From Costus lasius (taxonomy: Eukaryota > Streptophyta > Magnoliopsida > Zingiberales > Costaceae): a stretch of DNA of 64,000 nucleotides. The translations under genes were made by a program, and so were the position numbers. Under the pieces are notes generated by a model. The model made no database searches and had not been told where the DNA came from. It saw only the letters and a list, made by a program, of their open reading frames with translations. Below are positions 1 to 10,097 of this stretch, piece by piece (within the stretch, counting starts at the first letter, position 1; the number at the start of each line of letters is the position of its first letter). The DNA is taken from NCBI GenBank assembly GCA_027563935.2, contig JANVAS020000203.1:8866001-8930000 (forward strand), in the 5' to 3' direction.

Positions 1-569
1 TCCAGGTGAATAAATGCCACCTCTCGGTCCTCCACCAAACTATCTGGGAAGTACTTCTCGTTAAATCGAGACAAGAAGTAAGGCCAATCTACAGTCTCAT
101 GTCTTTCTTCGGCAAGTCTCACCACGCCCTTCCACCACTCATCTGCGTCACTACGCATCATATAGGTGGCCAGACATAACTTATCCTCATCTGAGCAGCG
201 CATGACTTGGAAAATCTTTTCCAAGCACAACTGCCAGTTCTCGGCATTACATGATTCTGAGCCCCCATAAAAAGAGCTGGGACCCAGTTTCTGGAATTCA
301 CTCACAAGTGAAGCATAGCGCCTGTGAGCGCCCTCCTGAGAGTCATCCCCCACCGCTCGAGTAGTAGTCTGGGGTCTCTCTTGAGTCAGCTGCTGCAAAA
401 GCTGCTGTTGTGCCTCTTGATGCTGAGTCAGTTGCTGCTGCAGCATCTGAGCTTGCCTCTCTATCATGGCACCTTGTTGCTGTACCATGCCAGTTAGAGC
501 CTCAATAGTTCTCGTGAGGTTCGAAGGCTGCTCATCCTCGCCACTAGCATTTCCTCTGGTTCGCACCAT
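1..569 (-). CDS. gag: Ty3/Gypsy gag protein, N-terminal part (runs off window)
   Basis: Open minus-strand frame of about 189 codons from an ATG at 567-569 to the window edge. The product begins MVRTRGNASGED, has a Gln-rich stretch (about residues 35-70, repeated QQQ/LLQQL) and then a retrotransposon gag domain. The domain is recognised from the order FYGG, AENWQLCLEKIF, ADEWWKGVV and FNEKYFP, which is typical of plant Ty3/Gypsy capsid proteins. Such proteins form cytoplasmic virus-like particles around element RNA. The ATG lies about 110 bases inside a tRNA-Met type primer site and LTR, the expected position of a Gypsy gag start. No stop or frameshift is visible. Clade (possibly Del/Tekay-like) cannot be assigned because RT and integrase lie outside the window. 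Confidence 0.85.
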   Translation of the reverse strand, partial: MVRTRGNASGEDEQPSNLTRTIEALTGMVQQQGAMIERQAQMLQQQLTQHQEAQQQLLQQLTQERPQTTTRAVGDDSQEGAHRRYASLVSEFQKLGPSSFYGGSESCNAENWQLCLEKIFQVMRCSDEDKLCLATYMMRSDADEWWKGVVRLAEERHETVDWPYFLSRFNEKYFPDSLVEDREVAFIHL

Positions 570-681
570 CTTAAATTCCTACACACACATGCCATAGTCA
601 GGAAAACAAACATAAACCTATCAGGTGTCTAGCAATACACAAACATGTTTTCCCCCCGAACTAAGTTGTAGCTAGCCAACT

Positions 682-693
682 CCTCTGATACCA
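682..693 (-). other. Primer-binding site, initiator tRNA-Met type
   Basis: On the minus strand this reads TGGTATCAGAGG, three bases inside the LTR end at 697. It differs at the last base from the usual plant tRNA-iMet primer site TGGTATCAGAGC. It fixes the LTR boundary and orientation and links the gag frame to the LTR. Confidence 0.8.
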
Positions 694-1594
694 TTCTGTA
701 ACATCCCGTTATCTTAACCCCAAACAAACGGCATAATTCATGAATGATACAGGATGTTTCATATAAGATCGATTCATATGCTAGGTAAAACCGAGTTCAA
801 GAAAACACGATCTGAAAATTTCCACAAACCCATACATAAATATCCACAAAACACAAATCTCATAAATCACATAAGGGTACCTGCCACCACGCAATCCTTG
901 CACTAGACATATGCAAGGCAACAGTTATATCAAATCCGATGGCATAAATACAATTCGATTCGAAATTCAAAGCAAAGCCACAAAGTCAATTTTATAAACT
1001 CATACCAAACACCGAAACCAGGCTGAAGCCCGCGGTGACACAAAAATCAAACTCATTAATTTGGCATCACAAGTTCACATAGTTCACATGGTTCACATAG
1101 CTCATATCATTCATATTAAGGCCACAACCGGCCCCAGATAATTAAGCACAAAAGTTCTTAACCAAACTAGCATAATGTCCACGCCAATGCTAACTCAAGA
1201 AATGCGCCCCTGCTCTATGCCTGAAAATAGTGAGGGGTGAGCTACACAGCCCAGTGAGTGGATAGTCTAAATCGACCATCCATAACATACACTCAAAAAT
1301 ATAGGCAGATTATTTTAAAAATCTTTAACAGGAACATTATGTCAACATATAACAAAATAAAGGAAACAGAAATCATATAAACAGCCAGATGTACACACCA
1401 ACATATAACAAACTCAGGTTCTATACAAACTCAGGTTCTAGAGTTATACTCTAAACCAACTAAACACATCCATACTTAGTTAACCTAGTTGTCCAGCATA
1501 TTCAGTAGTGACCAATATGGTCTAACCCGGCTTTGGCCTAAGCACTGGGAGCTGCAAAATCTCGTGCAACACATAAACATGGACAGTGAGTAGA

Positions 1595-1840
1595 ATCAAG
1601 AGGTGGCCCCCGCCAGGTCACGATGTGGCACTTTGCTCTAAAACACCCCATAAACACATCGATGGCTTGTGTGTAGATTCAAGAGGTGGCCCCCGCCGGG
1701 TCACGGCGTGGCACTTTGCTCTACGACACCCCATATCACAAAAAGAGAGTGATGACATCAAGAGGTGGCCCCTGTCCGACCAAGACATGGCACTTTGCGT
1801 CAAAACCCGTTCTCCCAAAAGGTTCCTACTGGACAACAAA
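1595..1840. repeat. Three-copy tandem repeat of about 80 bp in the Gypsy LTR
   Basis: Units begin with CAAGAGGTGGCCCC at 1597, 1680 and 1759, giving periods of 83 and 79 bases. Each continues through a GTGGCACTTTGC-like block followed by an ACACCCC-like block that is more altered in unit three. Units one and two are closest. Nearby, GGCAGGCTGAACATCAACCC occurs twice, starting near 1923 and 1963. Confidence 0.75.
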
Positions 1841-2089
1841 CACATCTTATATCATATTTCATAAAGGTGGACTCCTAAGTGTCAACTAGACTCTAGGATA
1901 GTCATCACAAAAATCATATCGGGCAGGCTGAACATCAACCCCCATCACAATAATCATAATAGGCAGGCTGAACATCAACCCCCTCACATATCAAATACAG
2001 GGTTGAAATTCAAACCCTTAACATATCACATAAGGACTATCCTATGAGTACCCGGTTACACTTAGCCATAGTCCTAACCAACACATAAC

Positions 2090-2270
2090 ACAAAATATTC
2101 AAAATTCCCATAAACACATAATTTTCAGAAATCTCCTAACCACATAATGTTCACAATTCACATAATCACATAATGTTCACAAATCACATAACAACATAAT
2201 ATTCCAAAAATCACATAAACACCTAATATTTAAAAATCACATAATTACATAATATTAACAATCATATAAT
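2090..2270. repeat. Degenerate short tandem repeats CACATAATnTTCA
   Basis: The words ACATAATGTTCACA, ACATAATATTCC and ACATAATATTAA recur at roughly 25-35 base spacing between other AT-rich words. They lie inside the Gypsy LTR and have no coding value. Confidence 0.5.
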
Positions 2271-3525
2271 GTAGTGTGGTCCTTAGGTTTCATGCTGATT
2301 AGTTCAGTCAAACCTTACTAGGTTATCACCCAAATTTCTCAAACAATTTCTCAACATTGCAGTTAACAAGCATCCATAAAAATTAACATAAAACTAAAAC
2401 ATGTAGTCATACAAACTATCCATAAAATTAACAAAACTAAAACATGTATTCATACAAACTATTTTACAAATCTCTACATATAACCCACGGTTAACATAAC
2501 ATATTATCTATTAAATTTTACACCTTGAATTAACATGAATTTCATGCTCAAACCATTGGTCTAAAACTTCCGAAATTCCATAAATTAATACCTTAAATTT
2601 CGTATTACCAATTTTCGGTTTTCATAAACAATCATCAAGATTATTTCGGTTTACATGGAAATTTAGGTTTTCATGGAAAAATACAATTCGGTTCTCATGA
2701 AGAACAATACCCTAAATTCGGTTTTCATACCCTAAATACACTTTGCATAATTTCAGTTTTAACATGGTAAATTTTCCAAGAACTCAAGTGTATCATTTAA
2801 CACAAACACAACCAAATTGTAAAATCAATTAAGACATTCCACTCACCTTGAACCGTGAACACCAATAAGAAAAACCCTTCCAAAAATTCGTCTAAGGCTT
2901 TGAAAGACGCCACCAAACACCAAGGAATGCCGGCCAAAGGAAGAGGAAGAGGAAGAAAGGAAATTTCGCCTCCAAGCCTCCAAGAATCGCCCACTTCTTC
3001 CTAGCCGTCGCCCAAGTTTTCTCCCAAGCCAAAATCGCCAATTTTCTTTCCCCAATCGTTAAACCCACTAAAAATTCGGTTTTTGAATTTTAAACCCACT
3101 AACCAATTAATTCAAATAGGGTTTAACCCCTTTAACTAATTAATTCGAATCTTCATTCTAATATCCCATAGTTAACCAATTAATTTAATTAACTTAACCA
3201 TTAACCATTCACTTAAACGAAATCCATTAAGGATTTAATTAACATCCAATAAGGATTTAATTAACCAATAAGGTCTAATTAATTAACTTACAATTTACAA
3301 CCCATAAATCCTAATTAATTTATCATGAACAACCAATAATAATTTATCATAAATTAACAGCCAATAATCAAACAAATAATCTCTAATTAATTTACAATAA
3401 ATTAACAACCAAAAATCTCTAGTTAATTAACTATTAACAACCAATACATAAAAATATCACAGTCAATAATTTTAGACAAAATCAAAATTAATGCTTACCA
3501 GGACTTAAGATCCTTGGATCTTACA

Positions 3526-4560
3526 TCAAGTATGACCTAAATTTATCAAAAGCAAATACTATGGCCAATAATTCCTTCTCAGTGGTGGTGTAATTTTTCT
3601 GTGTCTCATCCAAAGTCTTGCTGGCATAGTAAATAACATGAGGTTTCTTATCTTTTCTCTGTCCCAAGACTGCTCCCACTGCGTAATCACTGGCATCACA
3701 CATGAGTTCAAAGGGTAAGTCCCAATCCGGGGGTTGAATGATGGGTGCCGAAACCAAGGCTTTCTTTAACCCCTGAAAAGCAAACAGACATTTCTCATCA
3801 AAGCAGAATTTGGTGTCTTTACAAACTAAATCAGTTAAAGGTTTAGCAAGTTTAGAGAAGTCCCAGATGAATCTCCTATAAAACCCTGCATGTCCCAAAA
3901 AGCTCCTGATCTCCTTGACAGTGGTGGGTGGTGCTAACTTCTCAATCACATCTACCTTGGCCTTATCCACTTCAATCCCTCTCTCTGAAACAAGATGGCC
4001 CAAAACTATCCCCTGTCTAACCATAAAGTGACACTTTTCCCAATTCAAGACAAGGTTAGTCTCTTCGCATCTCTGTAAAACTCTAGAGAGATTAGCTAAT
4101 CAGTCATCAAAAAAGAAACCATAGACAGAGAAATCATCCATAAAAACATCCATGAAGTCTTCAATAAATTCAGAAAAAATGGCCATCATACACCTTTGAA
4201 AAGTTGCAGGTGCATTGCATAAACCAAAGGGCATTCTTCTATAAGCAAAAGTACCATAAGGACATGTAAAAGTGGTTTTATCCTAATCATCAAGATGAAT
4301 AGGAAAATGAAAAAATCCGGAATACCCATCAAGAAAACGAAAGTGAGAGTGTTTGGCAAGTCTTTCCACCATTTGATCAATGAAAGGCAAGGGAAAATGA
4401 TCCTTTCTAGTGGCAGCATTTAATTTTCTATAATCAATACACATACACCAACTAGTGACATTTCTAACAGGTGTCAATTCATTATCCTTATTTTTCATTA
4501 CAGTGACACCCCCTTCTTTGGAACACAGTGTACAGGACTCACCCACTTACTATCTGAGAT
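3526..4560 (-). pseudogene. pol: Athila reverse transcriptase / RNase H, broken
   Basis: Remains of a Gypsy reverse transcriptase and the start of RNase H. In protein order I see CIDYRKLNAATRKDHFPLPF and HFRFLDGYSGF (fingers/palm), then FMDDFSVYG near 4115-4147, the catalytic D-D box in its Athila form. Next come FLGHAGFYRRFI and the RNase H start FELMCDASDYAVGAVLGQR with KTLDETQKNYTTTEKELLA. The FMDDF aspartates and the first RNase H aspartate are present. Breaks: a frameshift near 4510 where the upstream PR-RT frame meets this one, another near 4283, a TGA shortly after FMDDF, and truncation at 3526 by the inserted LTR. Not functional. Confidence 0.85.
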
Positions 4561-5450
4561 AGGGTAGATAATACCTGCATCTAGTAATTTTAGTACTTCC
4601 TTCTTCACCACTTCCTTCATACACGGGTTGAGCCTTCTCTGAAAATCTACATGCGGCTTGTGCTCATCCTCCATGTGAATCCTGTGCATACAAAAAGAAG
4701 GATTTAGTCCTTTTAAGTCATCAATGGAATACTCTACCTTTCTATGAATTCTTAGCTCCTTTAAGAGTAGAGCAGTTTCCCTGGCATCTAATTTAGCATC
4801 CACAATCACAGGGTAGGTAGAGTTAGGACCAAGAAATTCATATCTAAGGTTATTAGGTAAAACTTTCAACTCAACTTTAGGGATCTTTTCACTTTCATTA
4901 TCAAAAGTAGCACAATCTAGAATCTCATGTTTTTCGTCATCAAAATTATCAAAATCATTCTCAAAACCAGAACTATCAATTTTTTCACAAGAATTTTTTA
5001 AGGAATCAAAAAAAGGAACATCAGTAGAAGAATCATCAAACAAATAACTAACATCATAAACTGTGTCATCAATGGCATGAATAGTGCAACAGGAACTAGC
5101 ATATGCAGGTTTTTTCAATGAATTATTCAAATCAAACTCAATCTTATCATTGCCAATTCTTAAAGCAAGTTTACCATTCCTTACATCAATAAGGGCTCCA
5201 GTAGTGGCTAAGAACGGCCTACCCAAAATAATAGGAATCTTGGCATCCTCTTCCATTTCAAGTACCACAAAATTAGCAGTTATGAAGTACTTACCAACTT
5301 GTATTGGAACACCCTCTAGAATACCTACTGGATATTTTACTGATCGATCGGCGAGCTACAAAGAAATTACAGTCGGCTTAGGAGCTCCTATGTCCAATTT
5401 CCTAGATATTTGTTTAACCTAGATATTTGTTCTTCTAGAATTTTATTGCA
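4498..5450 (-). pseudogene. pol: Athila protease and start of RT, with lost active site
   Basis: The longest open piece is 4498-5268 (256 residues). It starts in the C-terminal half of an Athila aspartic protease (KIPIILGRPFLATTGALIDV) and passes an acidic linker. It ends in the RT N-terminus (KKEVLKLLDAGIIYPISDSKWVSPVHCVPKKG). The upstream part holding the D-L-G active site, which is intact in the plus-strand relative, is missing. At that place a 13-base direct repeat (CCTAGATATTTGT near 5401 and 5418) marks a probable deletion joint. A frameshift near 4510 ends the frame just after VPKKG. Confidence 0.8.
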
Positions 5451-6296
5451 TGTAACTAAGGATTATACTTGAGAAGCAATATGATTAACAGTTTCTTTAA
5501 GATCCTCAAATTTTTTTGTGTTTTGAATTTGCAAAGATTGGATTTGGCTAGCTGAAAATTTTTCTAACATGGGCTCACTAACCTCTTTAGTCAGGGTTTG
5601 CTGATCCTCATTCTCACTCATACCATGTTGATGATAATATAGCATTCCTTCATCCGGAGTCCATTGGCTATGATTCAAGGACATCTCCTCAAGCAACGTG
5701 AAAGCATCGTCAATTGTTCTACTCATCAAGGCTCCCCCTGCAGCAGCATCAATAATTAGATGGGTATTATAAACTAAGCCATAATAAAATATCTAAATTA
5801 AAAACCAATTTTCAAAGCCATGGTTAGGACACTTCCGTTATAAATCATTGAATCTCTCTCATGCCTAGCTGAATGATTCTCCACCTTTTTGTTGAAAGTT
5901 CATGATTTGATTCCTCAATTGGATAGTCTTGCTTGGTGGAAAATATTTCGTTAGAAAAGCTTTTGACAATTGTTCCCATGTTGTGAAAGTATTGGGTTGA
6001 CGAGAATACAACCACGTTCGTGCTTGATCCTTGAGAGAAAAAGGTAATAATATCAGTTTTAGTGCATCATCAGAAACTCCATGGATTTTTATGGTATCGC
6101 AATATTCAAGAAAAATATATAAGTGTGAATAAGGATCTTCGATTGATGATCCTCCAAACTGATTCTGCTGGATCATAGTCAAGAAGGCGGGATTAATTTC
6201 AAAGTTAGTGGCCTCAATTGCAGGTTTAGCAATGCTAAAGTGTATCCCTTGAGGATTAGGGGCTGCATAGTCCCTCAATGTTCTTTGCTCAGCCAT
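5451..6296 (-). pseudogene. gag: Athila gag, degenerate
   Basis: An ATG at 6296 opens MAEQRTLRDYAAPNPQGIHF, the standard Athila gag start. It is followed by the capsid region with FGGSSIEDPYSHLYIFLEYC, SLKDQARTWLYS and FLTKYFPPSKT. The frame ends with TAG near 5865, at a position where the plus-strand copy reads Glu (FSEA). Further TGA and TAA codons follow in the next 40 bases, in places where Trp and Gln are expected. A later open piece (5463-5729) resumes in gag. The zinc knuckle seen in the plus-strand copy is not visible here. Several stops make it a clear pseudogene. Confidence 0.8.
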
Positions 6297-6435
6297 TAGA
6301 AATGAATTTCCTGCGCACACTAGAGCAAACTGATCAAATGATGTAAGTAAACAGAAAATAATAAAAAGATAAAACATAAATGAAACCTAGTCTAGCAATA
6401 CTCTCAATGTCTTTAATATTGACAAAACTAAAGTC

Positions 6436-6453
6436 TCCCCGGCAACGGTGCCA
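6436..6453 (-). other. Primer-binding site, tRNA-Asp type (Athila)
   Basis: The minus strand reads TGGCACCGTTGCCGGGGA, one base different from the perfect complement of the plant tRNA-Asp 3' end. It lies six bases from the LTR end ACAACA. A tRNA-Asp primer site is a known Athila hallmark. Confidence 0.8.
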
Positions 6454-6459
6454 AAAACT

Positions 6460-8464
6460 TGTTGTGATCCGAAAGGACACACTTTTAAATACGAGTAGGC
6501 AGACTAATCTAAGGCGTCGCAGCCAAAACTTGTTTGGAGCACAGGGAACTGTCACCCCCTAATACGGCTCCAAAAACTTGATTGATTTTGGAGGATTAGG
6601 GTTTCATCCAAAATTGATTTTCTTACTATCTAGGCAATCGAATAATAGCAAAGCAAGAATCGAAGACACACGGTAAATCACTATCAGAGAGAAATTGGGA
6701 CTAGGGTTTCATCCACTTTGATTTTCAAGACTAGATAAGAAATAAAGAATTCATCAATCAAATCCTAAAATGATAAAAACATAATTTACCTAAAAAGGGA
6801 TTATCTCACTTTTGTGCAGATAACCATGCAAGAATAAATCCTCGCTTTCGCGCAAGATTCATCCCAAGCTAAAGATAGGTAAACCATCAGATGAAGAACT
6901 CAAGGATCACTTTTGTGCATCCTAATTCTAGGTTGATTGCCTCGAGTGGAATCTCAAGGATCACTTTCGTGCATCCGAGACTCAACACACGTTTTACCTA
7001 TGGTTCTCTAACGTTCTGATCCTCACTTTCGTGCAAGATCTCCACGTTTGACACAATAATTCGATCCTAAGATCATTAATCATCATCAAGGCAATTACTC
7101 ATCTAAAATAACAAAACAAGAACTTAACCTAATTTCTTACAGTGAGTTCCTATTAGTCAATTTTAGGGTTTCAATTCTCAAACATATCACCTTTCGGTCC
7201 TTAATGCAAGAATTCTATTCATGATGACAAGAAATAAACTAAGGAGAATCTTAGAGCAGTAATCTCATAGGTAAAAGTATCAAAATAGAATTATCATGAT
7301 GAAATAAAAAGAGTTCTAGTTGTTAAGAAAATCAAAGGGGATTACTCCCCCATGTCCCAAAATAAGTTTATTCTACCATGATGAAGAGATTACAAAATTC
7401 CATAATTTTAGAAAATCGAAAATCAATAAAAGGAGTTTTTTTTAGAGAATACAGCACAGCTGTGAAGTATTTCACAGCCATAATTTGCAAGAGAAGTCGT
7501 GAACAGTGTGGCGCGAGCTTCTTCCTTTGAATTCTCCTCGAATCGATCTCCTTTCATTCTGAAACTTCAGGCACGTTGTCTCCTTCACCAGGCGAAGCTT
7601 CAGTATGAAAATCATGGCCGGAAGTGCTATGGATTGATCGCGGCGGCGAAACGCTAGGCGGCGGCGTATTCGGTGATTTCTCTCTCCACAGTTAACAAAA
7701 TTTGGGGCTTTTGGTGTCTTCACAATCCTCCCCTTCCAAGCTCCCCTTTTCCTTTTTTCAGTCTTTTGTTTTAAGCTTTGGATCGACCGCAATAATCTCC
7801 GTAAAATTCGGGCGTTGAAATTGACCTGGGAGTCGCGTTCAAAAACAGAAATACGGCACTGTAATATCTTACGACACTACCGTAAAATCCCTAGACAGTT
7901 CTATTCTGAAAGTGCTGGAAAATATGGCACCGTAATATGGTTTACGGCAGTGCTGTAAATCGGCTGAACTCTCTGGTTGGATACGTCTAGAAAATACAGT
8001 CTGTGTAATTTTTTACGGCAGTGCCGTAATTTCAGGGTAACTTTCTGTTCTGAAGACGTTCCAAAATACGGCCCGTAATATGGGTTACGGTAGTGCCGTA
8101 ATTTCGGCAAAGGCCTCTGTTTGGAAAATCACTAAAATACGGCCGTGCTCTCAATAATACGGTAGCCGTGAAAAATATGGTACCGTATTATAAATACGGC
8201 ACTACCGTATTTTGGTATTCTGCCTCGATTTGCGTGAAATTTCTTTGGTGACTTCTCCTTGATGATGAGAACTCTTCCACGTATTTGATTTTGCTTGAAA
8301 ATGCCTTAAATAGTGCCTTTTTGCTTGAAAAACATGAAAAACCAAAATAGAAGTAGGCTTTGCAATATTTGATGGATTCAACATAAAAGCAAGTAAAAGA
8401 TCCTCAATTTAGCATGAAAAGGTATCTAAAATGAAGCAAAATATACTACATATTTTGGTGTCAT
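6460..8464 (-). mobile_element. 5' LTR of the minus-strand Athila (2.0 kb)
   Basis: Starts TGATGACACC at 8464 and ends ...CACAACA at 6460 in element orientation. It contains the ACGG/CCGT palindrome array (7851-8213) and, near its 3' end, repeats of a GCACGAAAGTGATC-like motif (rc forms at 6820-7045). It also holds a primer-site look-alike at 6551-6579. ORFs called inside it, for example 7472-7792, have no family features. Confidence 0.8.
7851..8213. repeat. ACGG/CCGT palindrome array, copy 1 (Athila LTR)
   Basis: Many half-sites TACGG or CCGTA, often paired as short palindromes such as TACGGCACTACCGTA and TATGGTACCGTA, recur over about 360 bases. They are separated by 30-40 base spacers. 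Related arrays lie at 11669-12082, 18868-19231 and 33856-34211. Confidence 0.75.
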
Positions 8465-8746
8465 CAAAAGTGGGATGATCCCTTTATGAAGTAAATTAAG
8501 TCTTTATCATGATAAAATTAGTCTAACGACCTTTTATTTATATCTAGTCAATGAAATCAAGGTGAATGAAACCCTAGTCCTAGTTTCTCTCTAATTTATC
8601 TTTTCACCCTTTATATTGCTTACTTGCATTAAAATCGGTTGCTTAGCTAGTAAGAAAATAATTATTTGGTACTTTACAATACGGTCTCTGTGGTTCGATA
8701 TCTTTCTTTATTACTTCGAGTATCCGTGCACTTGCGGAATACAACA
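8465..8746 (+). mobile_element. 3' tail of the 5' LTR of the plus-strand Athila
   Basis: Aligns by eye with the end of the downstream Athila LTR (35189-35469), including ATGAAGTAAATTAAGTCTTT and the terminus GAATACAACA. The remainder of this LTR lies left of the inserted minus-strand Athila, outside the window. Confidence 0.75.
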
Positions 8747-8752
8747 AGTTTT

Positions 8753-8770
8753 TGGCGCCGTTGCTGGGGA
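8753..8770 (+). other. Primer-binding site, tRNA-Asp type (Athila)
   Basis: TGGCGCCGTTGCTGGGGA, one base off the complement of the plant tRNA-Asp 3' end, six bases after the LTR terminus ACAACA. Confidence 0.85.
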
Positions 8771-8896
8771 CCTTAGTTTTGTCAATATTAAAGATATTGA
8801 GAGTATTGCTAGACTAGGTTTTATTTACTGTTCTATTTTTGTTTACTGTTATTAGGTTTTTATTTTCTATTTATTTCCTGCTTCTCTTGAAATCAC

Positions 8897-10097
8897 TTGA
8901 TCTATTTACTTTATATGTGCAGGAGTCTTAGGTCAGGACCTCTTGTTCCGTTGGATCTTGAAATTAACAAAACACTTAGAATGCGCAGGAAGTTGAGACT
9001 TGAAGAGGATTTACAAGAGACACAACAGGAGGAAGTTGTAGTCATGGAGAATAATCATAGAACACTTAGGGACTATGCAGCCCCTAATCCGCAAGAAATT
9101 CACTTGAGCATTGCTAGGCCAGCAATAGAGGCTAACAATTTTGAAATTAAGCATGCTTTTCTTTCTATGATGCAACAGAATCAGTTTGGAGGATCTCATC
9201 TGGAAGATCCAAATCAACATCTTGCATTATTTTTAGAACTTTGTGATACTATAAAAATTAATGGAGTTTCTAATGATGCACTGAAATTGAGATTATTTCA
9301 TTTTTTTTCTTAGGGACCGAGCAAGATCATGGCTACAATCGCAACCAACCGGGACCTTCACAACTTGGGATCAACTATCAAATTCTATTTTGATGAAATA
9401 CTTCCCACCAAGCAAGACGATTCAACAAAGAAATCAAATTACAAGCTTTCAACAAAAGGACGGAGAGTCCTTCAGTGAGGCATGAGGGCGCTTTAATGAT
9501 TTACAACGGAAGTGTCCTCACCATGGCCTAGAAGATTGGGTTTTATTGCATACTTTTTATAATGGATTGTTATACAATACCAGACTAACTGTTGATGCTG
9601 CTGCAGGTGGAGCTCTTATGAGCAAAACGATTGACGCTGCTTTCAAATTGCTAGAGGAGATGGCTCTAAATCATAATCAATGGACTTATGAGAGAGGAGT
9701 ATTCTACAAACCTTCTCATGGTAAGAACGAAAATGATGGATGGTGTACCTTGGCAGAGAAGGTAGATTCTTTATGCAGTAGGTTTGATTCTTTCAAAATG
9801 CAAACTGCTTCTATTTCTTCTATCACTTGTGATGTATGTGGTAACAATGGTCATGATGCTGAAAATTGTAGAGTTATTGTAGATCAGGGTAGTGAACATG
9901 TTAGTGCTATAGGGGACTATAATGAAGGTTGAAATAATGATCCCTATTCTAGTACATATAACCCTAGATGGAGAAATCACCCCAACCTTTCATGGAAAAA
10001 CAATAACAATGTGGGGGGAAACACTGAGAATAAAGGATACCAAAAACCAAATTAGAATTATAATCAAAATCAAAACCAGAATTCTAACATTGAGTCT
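8897..10097 (+). pseudogene. gag: Athila gag (capsid and zinc knuckle), broken
   Basis: The first open piece (8897-9313) includes the Athila gag leader PLVPLDLEINKTLRMRRKLR. It continues into the capsid region TLRDYAAPNPQEIHLSI, FGGSHLEDPNQHLALFLELC. It ends at TAG because of a frameshift in a run of eight T near 9300-9308. The capsid then continues in another frame (SWLQ, FTTWDQLSN, KYFPPSKTIQ) to a TGA near 9484 where Trp is expected. 9546-9932 carries the rest with a CCHC zinc knuckle, CDVCGNNGHDAENC. TGA at 9930-9932 and a TAG near 10051 separate it from the protease ORF, which is in the same frame. The knuckle would bind element RNA in an intact protein. Confidence 0.8.

Larger units (their letters stand above)
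697..3525 (-). mobile_element. 5' LTR (2.8 kb) of the minus-strand Gypsy element
   Basis: In element orientation the LTR starts TGTAAGATCCAAGG at 3525 and ends GGGATGTTACA at 697, next to the primer site. The first bases hold an inverted repeat, AAGATCC and GGATCTT. The 3525 end interrupts an Athila RNase H reading frame, which supports the boundary. The LTR is AT-rich, especially 3060-3480 where short TTAATTAA-like words recur. It carries short tandem repeats near 1595-1840 and 2060-2260. I see no credible gene in it; small ORFs at 2797-3055 are incidental. The second LTR and the left TSD lie outside the window; the right TSD would be tcaag at 3526-3530. Confidence 0.8.
3526..8464 (-). mobile_element. 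Decayed Athila-type Ty3/Gypsy element (minus strand), right part
   Basis: In element orientation it comprises an LTR (8464 to 6460), a tRNA-Asp primer site, gag, protease, RT and part of RNase H, cut off at 3526 by the Gypsy LTR. The 8464 end starts TGATGACACC, the same start as the plus-strand Athila LTRs in this window. The right neighbour (from 8465) matches the inside of a plus-strand Athila LTR near 35189, so this element appears to have inserted into that LTR in the opposite orientation. Its left part, including integrase, any env-like ORF and the 3' LTR, is beyond the window. Confidence 0.8.

Noticed and set aside
2797..3055. Minus-strand ORFs (65 and 70 residues) in the Gypsy LTR
   Set aside because: Short, overlapping in different frames, low-complexity, and located in LTR sequence without family motifs.
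7851..8213. CRISPR-like or satellite array
   Set aside because: Units vary in spacing and sequence, are palindromic, and are collinear among Athila LTRs. The context is a plant retrotransposon.
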